Assembly (NCBI GenBank): GCA_002077045.2
Contig: KZ111149.1
Location: forward strand, 1,567,677-1,631,676
Direction of reading: 5' to 3'
Length of the DNA: 64,000 bases
Origin: Rachicladosporium sp. CCFEE 5018
Taxonomy: Eukaryota > Ascomycota > Dothideomycetes > Cladosporiales > Cladosporiaceae
How positions within the stretch are numbered: the stretch's first letter is position 1; every line of letters starts with the position of its first letter. Position numbers and translations under genes: made by a program. Under the pieces are notes generated by a model, which ran no database searches, was not told where the DNA came from, and saw only the letters and a program-made list of their open reading frames with translations. Positions 48,715 through 58,105 of this stretch are shown here, in pieces.

Positions 48715-49251
48715 ATGGCTAACATGGAGCGCTATGTCCAAACCGCTATGCAGGACCTGGTCATAGGTGGGCATGCCAACCCCATCGCTGGGATCTACTT
48801 CGATGGGGGTATCGTCGAATTTGGAGATGACTTCCAGCACTCTCGTACACTGCGGGTCAAGATGATTCTTCAGGTCCCCAATCTCCGTCATACCGACACC
48901 TGGCATAGGGCCAATCTCCGCTTGAGCTTTCAATATGGCATCGAGGAGGTCGACTTCGCCTACGGATCAGAAGGACCCAGCTATGCCATGATCCGTAACA
49001 GGCCAGGCAGTGCGGCCGCAATGCCCCGACGTCTCATTTGGCATCCATCGCTGAAGCCAGCCGACTTCAGCAAGAACTGGACCTTCATCCTGCTCGAACG
49101 GGTACACCACCGTATCACTGGTGTGCCCTATCTCGATGTCGCTGGGGCAAACCGCATCCTCGATGCCCGGCATGCAGCCATGGGGATCATCACGCCACGC
49201 CATGCAGGCTATGTTGATCAATCGATCGATAACATAAGATGCTCGGCGTAA
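48715..49251 (+). CDS. Orphan hypothetical protein, 5' end uncertain
   Basis: 178 residues from the ATG at 48715 (MANMERYVQTAMQDL). Visible features are a glycine-rich beta-like stretch (HANPIAGIYFDGGIVEFGDDF), RTLRVKMILQVPNLRH and WTFILLERVHHRITGVPYLDV. No TM, signal peptide or known motif. The reading frame extends upstream through proline-rich sequence that looks coding, so the true start may lie in an earlier exon joined somewhere before 48575. It sits between the SDR and another orphan gene, both on the plus strand. I do not recognise it. Confidence 0.5.
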   Translation: MANMERYVQTAMQDLVIGGHANPIAGIYFDGGIVEFGDDFQHSRTLRVKMILQVPNLRHTDTWHRANLRLSFQYGIEEVDFAYGSEGPSYAMIRNRPGSAAAMPRRLIWHPSLKPADFSKNWTFILLERVHHRITGVPYLDVAGANRILDARHAAMGIITPRHAGYVDQSIDNIRCSA

Positions 49252-49672
49252 CATGGGTACTCCGGACCAGGAAAACTATCGTAATGTGCGTCAAAAGAGT
49301 GCTCTGTGTGAAGGCGTAATTCAACGATTCCCCTCGAGATAGACAGACTATATCGGAAACCGACAGAACCTGAGAGAAGTACATGATCCTACACGCGCTC
49401 GAGCCGGATCTCACTGCATACGTGCGAATATTCAAGTGAACGTGACGCGTGAATCTGCTTGACGCGTCAGGTGTGTTTCACGTGGCAGGTCACTTCACGG
49501 AAGTCTTATTATCACAAGTGACATTCACTTTTCCAAACCCTGGATGAAGACTGTCAAATGGACTTCGCCATCGAACAACCGCGTCATAATAACTCTCATC
49601 AAGCTCCATCGCATCGCCTACACCAACTGACTTCTTGACACTACCATCGACTCCCGCTAATACTTCACTGAG
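49252..49672. other. Intergenic with paired ACGCGT sites
   Basis: Upstream of the orphan gene starting at 49673. Two ACGCGT palindromes occur at 49445-49450 and 49462-49467, within GACGCGTG and GACGCGTC. ACGCGT is the MCB element bound by the fungal MBF complex in cell-cycle genes; relevance here is unproven. Confidence 0.35.
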
Positions 49673-50611
49673 ATGGCTGCCTCATATTGCTCGCCACAGA
49701 ACGTAGAAGTCATCGACATGGACTACCTCTGATTTGGCGAGCCTAGTGTCAAGGGCGTCCCTTGTGTCGTGGTCGGTGGCATCAGCTTCGAAAATGAGCG
49801 TCATCCACTGCTGTACCGACCTGAAGTGATGCTGAGCATCGTCGACGGGACCCTCACGCCCCATCGCATCGTTGCTGGTTTGATCTGCATGATCGGAAAT
49901 GAGGAATTGGAGATTCCCTACGAAGAGATCCAAGCAAGCGACTATACGCCCCCACCCGACAACTCCTTGCCAATCGCTCGCTGGGCACCCGCCTTTAGCG
50001 ACGAGACATATGACATTGCCGGAACAGTCTATACCCGCGCCCAATGTCTCGAGCATTTCCATCATCGGAGAACCGGTGAACCGGAGCGCAACATCGACGA
50101 GCTCAAGAGGACCCTTAAGGTAGAGGAGGGAATTGCGGACCGCATTCAAGCCGCGCAGGCAGCGATGGCGAAGGGCGATTGCGCGTCAGGAAGCGTAGTC
50201 TACGGTGGGATTGTCGGAAACGACGTTGGCTTGGGTGCACCTTCCGGAACGATGCCAATCAGTTCCGGACCTGGGATCCGCGTGCGTAACGAGGTCAGGT
50301 ACACAAAAGCCTATCTGCCGACGAGAAGTCAAGAGGCGAAGAGCTTCAAGCCCAAGGCAGCCCCACGCCACCGGTGTACGAATTCAAAGGAGTGGGAGTA
50401 TCTGTGCAGACGTCATCATGCTGACAGCAAGCGGTTCGCAAAGTTCTTCCTACCCGCTGTCGAGAGATTGCGCAGGAAACAAATAGCGGAGGGCCAGGAT
50501 CCGAACGAGTTGTGGCACGGCATGGCTCTTTGGGCTCCATTCGCGGACGAAAAGGCCGCACCAGTCGAATGGGAAGACACAGATGAGGACGTTCATAACG
50601 AGTTCATGTGA
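49673..50611 (+). CDS. Orphan protein with an in-frame TGA near its start (intron or nonsense mutation)
   Basis: The ATG at 49673 gives MAASYCSPQNVEVIDMDYL and then TGA (49730-49732), after which the same frame continues FGEPSVKGVPCVVVGGISFENERHPLL to the stop at 50611. A 51-nt in-frame intron (49703-49753, GTAGAA...GTCAAG, with CTCTGAT inside) would remove the stop. Its AAG acceptor is unusual, so a nonsense mutation or a downstream start (ATG at 49829) are alternatives. The remaining about 280 residues include RAQCLEHFHHRRTGEPERNIDELKRTL, a helix-rich VEEGIADRIQAAQAAMAKGD, CTNSKEWEYLCRRHHADSKRF and an acidic end. No known domain is recognised. Confidence 0.5.
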
Positions 50612-51237
50612 TTCGTTTGGTACATGTGTCGGATGTGCCTCGAAGAACACATGAGCAGATGGCATGCAGTCTGAGTATTCGAGGTTTGCCACGCATATTG
50701 GCGAGCATGTCGAAACTAAGTCAGCGAGCATGGAGACGGTGAAAGATACAGAATCAGAGTCCACGTCGCGCTTTCCCTATGCTGAGCAGGAAATAACATT
50801 TTCCACCCTTGTTCAATGTTGCTAGTGCAGAGGATGAGGCGTGCTTGTCAAAAGACACCAGGTCTAGCACACAGCTCGTCCGATGCTACGCGGAAGCACA
50901 ATGGACTTGTTGGGTACGACGTGTACGACAAGGCTTAGATATCGGTGGCTTCTTTGTGCTGACAGCGGGAATAATGTCACGTCTCTCGTTCTGGTCAAAC
51001 ACCAGTCCAATATCACCTATCTGAGTTCTTTGTGCATCTTCAGCCCTTGTTTATCAAAGTGAAAGAAGTCCAGCGCTACATACCTCCTAGACTCGAGCAG
51101 ACCTCATCTGCTTGAAGCAAGTGCAGTCTGTGACTCGATACATCCAACTCTTTGCATCCAGCGTTATAGCCTTCGATCTCCGCAACATCACACATTAGCA
51201 GCACTTCTGGTAAGTACTACCCTCCCCTACCATCAAA
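50612..51237. other. Intergenic upstream of the RBR-like gene
   Basis: 626 bp of promoter and 5' UTR for the gene starting at 51238. GGTAAGTACTACC just before the ATG could belong to a 5' UTR splice site. No gene seen. Confidence 0.45.
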
Positions 51238-52959
51238 ATGAACAACAACGAGCAGGACGAGCTTTCTGACGAGCAGAGCGATGAAGAGTTCCAAGCGGAG
51301 CATGAGCACCAGCTCGCACTCGGCAATGAGATAGAGGACGATCACGTCGGCAGGCTCGGAGATCGCCTTTCGGCGGAGTACGCGCTGCCGTTTCCCAATC
51401 CCATCAGAATCGAAGTCCTCCAGGCACATATCCGAGAAGCATTCGAGCAGCTCCAAGACCAAGGTACTGCCGACTGCATGCTCGTTGACGGTGTGGTTGG
51501 AGAAGCTGACGAGCGCAGGAATGGAGCCGATGAGGGAGTTGCACCCATGCCGGACATGGCGCAGCAGATGATCGACCGGCTGAGAAACGAGGCGGACGAA
51601 CGACGAGCAGCCGAAGAGGCTGCGAATGCCGAGGCCCAGAACGCTGTGCGAAGAGCACGACAAGGTGAGGCCGCCCGCCTTGCAGCTGGTGGATTACCCC
51701 TCGAGGACGCTGGTGACTCTGACAGAAGCATTGACAGCGAGGACGCTTCTTCGGTTGACGAGTATCACACCCATCTAGATGATCCTCCGAACTTGGAAAG
51801 GGCGCCCGACTCCAGGATATGTCAGTATTGTTGCGATGACGTCGAAGATATTGAGGAGTCAGGCGGTGCCTGGTGCGACAACTTCGGAGGCATCTGTGGC
51901 GACTGTGTAGTCAGGATCTTCGATGAGGCGAGCACCAAGGAGAACAAGTATCCTGCGAAGTACCGTGGTCACCGCTTGCGCACTGAGACGTATCGCGACA
52001 TGCTGCCCGATGAAGTTCTGAAGAGATACCTGAAGGTAAAGGAGTCGAGGACCACTTTCCCCTACCTCCGCATCTGGTGCCATGAGCAGTATCTTGGCGC
52101 TGTTGAACTCGACGCGGCAGATAACATCCGCTGCACGGCTGCATGCCCGATAGAGGACTGCGGCAAGATCTTCTGCAAGCGATGCAAGAAGGAGCTTGCT
52201 AACGAAGCAGAAGCCGCAACACATCTCAATTGCGAGTTCGACATGGAAGCAGCTAGGAAGGCTCGCGACGCACCGTTCAAGGGTCTGATCAGAGGCAAGG
52301 ATGTTCAGTTCTGCCCTCGCTGTTGGCGAGCTGATGCACTCAAAGAGGCGTGCAACCACATGACGTGCGAATGTGGAGGGCAGTACTGCTTTCCCTGCGG
52401 TAAGCAGACGAGACCAGGTGAGCAACACTGGGGCGTGTCAGGCGGGTGTCGAACCTACCCAAATGATGCAATGCCGCCTCCGCTGCCAGGTGTTCCAGCG
52501 ATGCCAGACCCAAATGTAGTGATAGGTGAGGATGATAAGGGAAATCATGGTGATGATGCTGACGCAGTTGCTGAGCAAGACCGTCCGCTGACGGGTCTGG
52601 ACCTTCTTGCCGCAGCAGCTGAGCGGATGCGAAATGAGGATATCATGCGCGATGCAGCTCGTCTCGAGCAGCGAAGGGCGGAAGCTTTCGCTAATGATCA
52701 AGGACCAAGACTGCAAGTTGGAGGACTGCGCCTGCCCGGACACGCGCCTCTCGCTAATTTGCCTCCTCCAGCGCGAGCTGGACGGGATATGCGAGAATGG
52801 CAAAGAGTTGCTATGATGCTCGAGGCCGCTGGTACTGCAGGTGACCTATATCAGGCGAGAATGATCCGGCGTGCCTTGGCGAACGGCCAGGATCCTGAAG
52901 AGCTCCCACCACCTGGTGCCGTTGATGATGAGGATGTTGAGATGGAGGATGCGGAGTAG
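51238..52959 (+). CDS. RBR-like (RING-IBR-RING) zinc-binding protein, putative E3 ubiquitin ligase
   Basis: 573 residues, one exon, from the ATG at 51238. The N-terminal about 185 residues are acidic and helical (EAADERRAAEEAANAEAQ-type). A first Cys cluster, ICQYCCDDVEDIEESGGAWCDNFGGICGDC, spans about 194-224. An IBR-like region follows (WCHEQYLGAVELDAADNIRC...CPIEDCGKIFCKRCKKEL...HLNC, about 280-335). A third cluster is FCPRCWRADALKEACNHMTCECGGQYCFPCGK (about 358-389), whose ACNHMTC matches the RING2 pattern where the first Cys after the helix is catalytic in RBR ligases. The spacing in the first cluster is atypical for a canonical RING1. The C-terminal tail is Pro-rich and ends DDEDVEMEDAE. 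Ubiquitin ligase activity is inferred from the family. Confidence 0.75.
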   Translation: MNNNEQDELSDEQSDEEFQAEHEHQLALGNEIEDDHVGRLGDRLSAEYALPFPNPIRIEVLQAHIREAFEQLQDQGTADCMLVDGVVGEADERRNGADEGVAPMPDMAQQMIDRLRNEADERRAAEEAANAEAQNAVRRARQGEAARLAAGGLPLEDAGDSDRSIDSEDASSVDEYHTHLDDPPNLERAPDSRICQYCCDDVEDIEESGGAWCDNFGGICGDCVVRIFDEASTKENKYPAKYRGHRLRTETYRDMLPDEVLKRYLKVKESRTTFPYLRIWCHEQYLGAVELDAADNIRCTAACPIEDCGKIFCKRCKKELANEAEAATHLNCEFDMEAARKARDAPFKGLIRGKDVQFCPRCWRADALKEACNHMTCECGGQYCFPCGKQTRPGEQHWGVSGGCRTYPNDAMPPPLPGVPAMPDPNVVIGEDDKGNHGDDADAVAEQDRPLTGLDLLAAAAERMRNEDIMRDAARLEQRRAEAFANDQGPRLQVGGLRLPGHAPLANLPPPARAGRDMREWQRVAMMLEAAGTAGDLYQARMIRRALANGQDPEELPPPGAVDDEDVEMEDAE

Positions 52960-53975
52960 GCATACTGGAATGATAGCAGGACTGTCTTGCGAATGGCTTT
53001 GCCTCGTCGTCTCGCTCGGTGTGAGTGTTCCGTACAAGGTAAGTCATCTCTGTCAGTTGCACAATCTCCTTACTCTCACGTACGCTATAACGTGGAGACG
53101 CAAATTGGAAGACCTTCAGCCGATCTCACTGGCTCACACGTTGACTCTGCTGATCTCCAGATTGCTCAAGGTAAGAATCTCAGGGCCTACGCAAGTGCGA
53201 CGGTGAGAACTCGGTAGCACGCCGACTCGTTCTGCGATACCACATGTAAAGCGGGCGTTTGTGCGTTTGTGAAGGTATGCCACGTGGCTGATTTGACCTC
53301 ATATGCCGTTCTGGTGCCCCAGTATGCGTCAAGGGCGGCATTGCCAACGGACTGATGGGAGCCGGGCGATGAAATGCGTTTCTCCGGAGACTCCACGCCA
53401 CGAATGATGTGAGCTTATTGCGGATCAGGCAGTCCTGGATGTCCAGTCTACTGCTTAGTGTTTCTGCTAGCATTGCAAAGCAGCTCGTTGGATGCAGTTT
53501 CGCCGCAGGAGGCGAAGCAGGGATAAGAATCGGGGGAGGGATCACTAAGCAGGAAGGTCAAGCATTTGTACCCGTCGGCCCGCACTACTGCCGCACTACC
53601 CCACTTGTTCCTGTCCGCGGTCGTCATCATCCCACAAACCTTGCCAGTGCTTATCCTTCCCACCTCCCCTCTTCGGTAACACGTCCGCAACTCTACCATC
53701 AACTCTGCAACCTTCACTCCACTTCGCCGCGCTTGCTGCACTTTCTGCTGGGTAGCGCATGATAGCGTAGGCGAACTACACGCGATGCGGAAGGCGGGTG
53801 TGCGATGTAGTATCCGGCTTGTACGGCAGGGCCAGGTACGAGGATGGCCCTGCAGATGGTGACGGTGATGGTTTGCTGGTGTGGACTGAATGAGAAAATC
53901 GAGGGAGTAGTATATGAGGACGGAGAGGCGCAGGTAGGACACTGTCGCATCATCACCGTTTCACACTCTCTCATC
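52960..53975. other. 1-kb gap, no convincing gene
   Basis: 3' flank of the RBR-like gene and promoter of the S28 peptidase. Frames on both strands lack motifs. Confidence 0.5.
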
Positions 53976-55886
53976 ATGCGCTCCTTCATTTCAGTATGTT
54001 TGCTAGCCGCCAGCGTGTCTGCGCGCTCGGTGCGGGACATGCATAATTGGCAGTCGTCATGGCATCTACCAGGAAGAGACTGGCAGCATGTGCCGCAAAT
54101 GGGCAATGCGACCTTCAAGCAGCTGATTGACCACAACAATCCCGGCTTGGGGACGTTTGAGCAGTTCTACTTCTACGATACGACGTACTGGAGGGGCCCG
54201 GGTGAGTCACATCTCTCCTCAGAGTCGCGAGAGCTTGTGCTCGTATAGACGAGCCTGCGGAGGTAGTTACAACATACCACTTGGGCGGGGATGCGAGGGT
54301 CCTTGTGCATCATCCTCCGTCTCTGCGACAATGTAGATATGCACCAGCGCTCTCGCAGAGCACGACGTCAGTGCGCAGGCACGGGTGGTACTGCCTCTGA
54401 GAGAGCCTGCGTGAAGCCAGCAAGCTAGCAGCAGACTTGAGAGCATGATATTGGGAAGTGACGAGTCGCGTGCAACACTAACAACGATACAGGCTCTCCA
54501 GTAGTCCTCTTCACCCCCGGCGAGGTCAACGCAACTGGGTATACATCCTACTTGACGACGAACCGCACGACTGGCGTGATTGCCAAAGAGATCGGAGGCG
54601 CAGCAATCGTGATCGAACATCGATACTGGGGTACATCGACACCGTTTACGAACCTCACGACAGAGAACATGAAGTATCTCACACTCGAGAACTCGATCAA
54701 GGACTTGACGAACTTTGCAAACAATGCACGACTTCCCTTTGTTCACGGCCGAGCAAGTAGCAACGCTGGTGCAGTGCCATGGGTTCTCGTCGGCGGTTCC
54801 TACTCCGGTGCTTTGACCGCATGGGTTGAGAGTGTATCTCCGGGCACTTTCTGGGCCTACTACGCCTCTTCCGCAGTCGTTGAAGCCATCTCCGATTTCT
54901 GGCGTTACTTTGTCCCAGTACAACAAGGCATGCCCGCGAACTGCTCCGCAGATGTAACAAAAGTCATTGATTACATGGACAATGTTCTCGAGACCGGTAC
55001 TGCAGACGAAGTCACAGCCTTAAAGACACAATTCGGCCTCGAGACTGTCGAGCATAACGACGACTTCATGGCTGCGCTCGAGAACGGCCCATGGCTATGG
55101 CAAGGCAACCAATTCTACCGCACAACAGGCTTCTTCACGTGGTGCGATTACATAGAGAACGTCTCCCCCGCACAGACAAACAACGCGACAAACGTTGTCC
55201 TACCTTCAGCATTAGGCGTCGGTCTAGACAAAGCCCTTGCAGGCTACGCACAATGGATGAAAGAAGAGCTCCTTCCCGGCTACTGCGAAGGCTACGGCTA
55301 CGCCGACTTCGCCGGAGAAAACAACACCGCTTGTCTGAACAGCTACAATGCCACATCCCCTTTGTACACCGATACAAGTCTGAGCAATGCCGTGGATCGT
55401 CAATGGGTGTGGATGACGTGTAATGAGCCTTTTGGGTACTGGCAGGATGGCGCGCCTGAAGGTACGCCGACGATCGTGTCGCGTCTTATCACGCCGGAGT
55501 ACTACATCAGGATGTGTGGGTTGTACTTCCCTACAGCGCCGGATGGGACAAAGTACGGGATCGCAGCTGGCAGGACAGAGGAAGAAGTCAATGCTTACAC
55601 GGATGGCTGGAACACACGCAATTCCTCGCGCTTGCTCTACGTCAACGGCGGCACTGACCCATGGCGTGAAGCCACTGTTTCAGCGGAGAGCCGATCCGGT
55701 GGCCCACTGCAAAGCACAGCGCAAGTGCCTGTCAACCTCGTTCCCGGAGGCTTCCACACGAGTGACTTGGTGACGCAGAACGGGCAAGTCAATGCCGGAG
55801 CGAAGAAGGTGATCGACGAGAGTGTTGCACAGATTGTGGCGTGGGTGAATGAGTTCCCGAAGGGCTGGCATCACTGGAGTGCGTGA
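53976..55886 (+). CDS. Secreted serine carboxypeptidase S28 family peptidase (Pro-Xaa-type)
   Basis: Exon 1 (53976-54201) starts with a signal peptide (MRSFISVCLLAASVSARS) and ends WRGPG at a GTGAGT donor. A 291-nt intron (54202-54492), long for this window, ends GATACAG. Exon 2 (54493-55886) continues in phase, giving 539 residues. The S28 landmarks are FEQFYFYDTTYW, PVVLFTPGEVNA, VIEHRYWGTS, and the nucleophile motif VLVGGSYSGALTAW (Ser about 180). Catalytic partners are NGGTDPWRE (Asp about 464) and PGGFHTSDL (His about 497). Several NxT/S sequons and an even Cys content fit an extracellular enzyme. S28 enzymes cleave after proline, often at acidic pH. The frame is intact, and all triad residues are present. 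Confidence 0.92.
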
Positions 55887-56308
55887 GCTGTTGATATAGA
55901 TGGAGTATATCTAACTGAAATGTATATGAATGCCCGTATATATGTAATGTGCTCTCGCTTCCCCGTCTTTCCGAAGGGTAGGAAACGCTCATATCCGTTG
56001 AGCTGCAAAAATACCGCAGTGGGATACTGCATGTCCAAGTGACCCCAGGACCGGGCGAACAACGAAGAGGAGCCGCGCTTCTCCCCTCTCCGACACTGAA
56101 GCAGTCCCGCTGCCACGAGTTCGGACATGTAAGAATAGGGGCGTGCAGCCTTCCGGAGAAGAGGAGTATGTCGAGCTGCCGGACTCAGCCGGCTGTGCAG
56201 CGACAACACTGCGCTAGTACCGGGTTGCAGGCGTGTTTTCGAGCAAGCTGTGCTAGTACCGAACGCACGGGAGCAGGTCGTAGACTTCAAGTAGCCATGC
56301 AAGATGGA
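55887..56308. other. Convergent intergenic region
   Basis: 3' flanks of the S28 peptidase (plus) and the coiled-coil gene (minus). CTAGTACCG occurs twice near 56214 and 56252. No gene. Confidence 0.5.
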
Positions 56309-57439
56309 TCATTCGGTGACAATGTCGGGTGCCTCGTATGCGTATTCAGATGGAGAGAAGTCGGGACGAGATGCATCGACAGCGCCTCGAGTTGCATCGA
56401 GCAGTGCCTCAAGTTCGTGCTTGAGTGCATCGAGATCCTGCTTGAGCGCACCGAACCCGTATCGAGGCTTTGCAGCCTCTGGTTCCGTGATGACAGATGT
56501 TGCAGCTGGAACAACCCCGGCTGCGGGATATTGTCGAGGCAAGACACCAGCCTGTGGACGCTCCGTCGTATCACGCGCATGCGCATGTATTCTCGTGTCT
56601 CGTGCAGTATTCCGCTCCGCGGGCGTTATTTCCATCCGCGTAGCGCGTGTGCGGTTCCTTGCGGCCCTCCGCGCGCGCTTCCTCCCCCTCTTCGCAGCAC
56701 GTATGTGACATTCGGGGTCTCGCTTCACACGCTCGTTCTCCATCTCTATGGCGTGCGCGCGATCTTTTCGAGCCCTCTCCGCAGCTCTTTCGGCCATTTC
56801 CTCAGCGTGCACACGATTACTTTCCGCCATCTTCTCAGCATGCACACGAGCTCTTTCCGCCATCGTCTCAGCATGTGCGCGATCACTCTCAGCTCTGTCC
56901 ATACGCCTCCTCTCCATTTCCGCATCAAGCCTGATTCGCGACTCTCGCAGCTTGTCTCTTTCCGCAGCTCGCTCCGCGCGCGATCTCTCCATACTCGCAA
57001 CATGCGCAGCCTGCGACTCTTCCCTCTCCTTTTGCTCTCTCGCCTCCTCAGCCGTCCACAAGACATACCATTGCTCCCTCGCGGCGTTGCGCAAGTCTTT
57101 GAAGCTCACCGAAGGTCCAGTGCCAACATCACCAATGCGCTTTGTGGAGGTCAAAGTACTGATCCAGGGCAGAAAAGGCTGGCCGAGGGACTGCATGAAG
57201 GTGACACATTTCAGCGCCTCTCCCTGGGCTCCAGCGGCTTTGGTGTAGGCTTCAAAGCACCTGTCCCACTTGTTGTAGAAGTCCCAGAAAAGCTGACCGG
57301 GTTCTAATACGCAGCTGTGCAGGTCCGTGTAGCGTGAGAAGATGTCGGACATGGTGGGTGAGGCGCTTGTTAGATCGATGTGTATGACGGTGTTCGCCTT
57401 CTTCTTGAAATCCGGACATCGGCGGCAGGAACAAGCCAT
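56309..57439 (-). CDS. Coiled-coil protein with HAExMAER repeats, unknown function
   Basis: 376 residues, one exon, from the ATG at 57439. The N terminus has CSCRRCPDF, then a compact region, FSRYTDLHSCVLEPGQLFWDFYNKWDRCFEAY (about 34-65), followed by FMQSLGQPFLPWISTL. From about 125 to 250 there is a highly charged helix with repeats of the type R(V/A)HAE(E/K/T)MAE, EREES and RAERAAERDKLRES, a clear coiled coil. A basic RAAKRGRKRARRAARNRTRA block (about 250-270) could bind nucleic acid or be a nuclear signal. The end carries LKQDLDALKHELEALLDAT, another short coil. The first region faintly resembles Gag-like folds of retroelements, but no polymerase or integrase frame is nearby, so it stays unassigned. 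An antisense frame of similar length was rejected. Confidence 0.6.
   Translation of the reverse strand: MACSCRRCPDFKKKANTVIHIDLTSASPTMSDIFSRYTDLHSCVLEPGQLFWDFYNKWDRCFEAYTKAAGAQGEALKCVTFMQSLGQPFLPWISTLTSTKRIGDVGTGPSVSFKDLRNAAREQWYVLWTAEEAREQKEREESQAAHVASMERSRAERAAERDKLRESRIRLDAEMERRRMDRAESDRAHAETMAERARVHAEKMAESNRVHAEEMAERAAERARKDRAHAIEMENERVKRDPECHIRAAKRGRKRARRAARNRTRATRMEITPAERNTARDTRIHAHARDTTERPQAGVLPRQYPAAGVVPAATSVITEPEAAKPRYGFGALKQDLDALKHELEALLDATRGAVDASRPDFSPSEYAYEAPDIVTE
56785..56890 (-). repeat. Tandem 30-33-nt repeat encoding HAE(E/K/T)MAE units
   Basis: Three imperfect copies share TTTC(C/G)GCCAT...TCTCAGC(A/G)TG(C/T) on the plus strand. They encode RVHAEEMAE, RVHAEKMAE and RAHAETMAE in the coiled coil on the minus strand. 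Confidence 0.65.
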
Positions 57440-58105
57440 TGTGAAGTACGGATAGGCCAGAATGAGTGTGTTTCAACCGACTGCAGACAGAGATGTGATA
57501 GCAGATGGAAACGCGTACCGAGTCCAGGTGAGACGCGTTTCAGCATGACTCGCGCGCTGCCAAATCAGCCTGGTCGGTCTTCACCGGCCGAGCGTGGGAC
57601 TCCTGTTACACGTTCACATCGGACAATTGTGCTTGGTGGCTGTCTTGGGTAGACTGAGCAACCCCTTGAATCGGACCTCATCATACAATTCATTGATCCA
57701 GCCAAGTTGTCTTCTCAAAGAGGTTCTTCTTCACTCAAGCACTTCCTCCAAGACATGTCAAGTATCACAAGCTGACCAAGACATTCGGCAAGGCTTCCGA
57801 GAAGACAAGGTTCTTCCCCACAAAAGCGATCCGCCTCAAGTCCAGCCACTGACAGCATCAGCACATGCAACCTCGACCCAGTTGCACGCGAGGGAATCGT
57901 CATCGGGCGGATTGTGAAGGAAGAAGCAGCAGCGATGATGAAACAGTTCACTGCATGTGAAGTAAGGTATTGCCGTTGCGTTTCCCCACAAAGCATATGC
58001 TCTCTTTTCTTCTCTCTATATTGTCTTCTTCTGCAGTAAGAGCAAGATCGCCAATGGGCTGGCTGTAGTACCTCATAGTCACTACACCCCATCAATACCG
58101 CCACC
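57440..58105. promoter_or_regulatory. Divergent region between the coiled-coil gene and the DHA1 MFS gene
   Basis: 666 bp separate the opposed ATGs. Pyrimidine-rich sequence (TCTCTTTTCTTCTCTC) at about 57999-58014 precedes the MFS start and CCACCATGTC gives good start context. No other gene is accepted. Confidence 0.4.

Noticed and set aside
56039..57307. Plus-strand open frame of about 420 codons antisense to the coiled-coil gene
   Set aside because: It begins without an ATG and is an Arg/Ser/Leu-rich mirror of a repetitive charged coiled coil. The minus-strand frame starts with ATG and has coherent heptad-like repeats.
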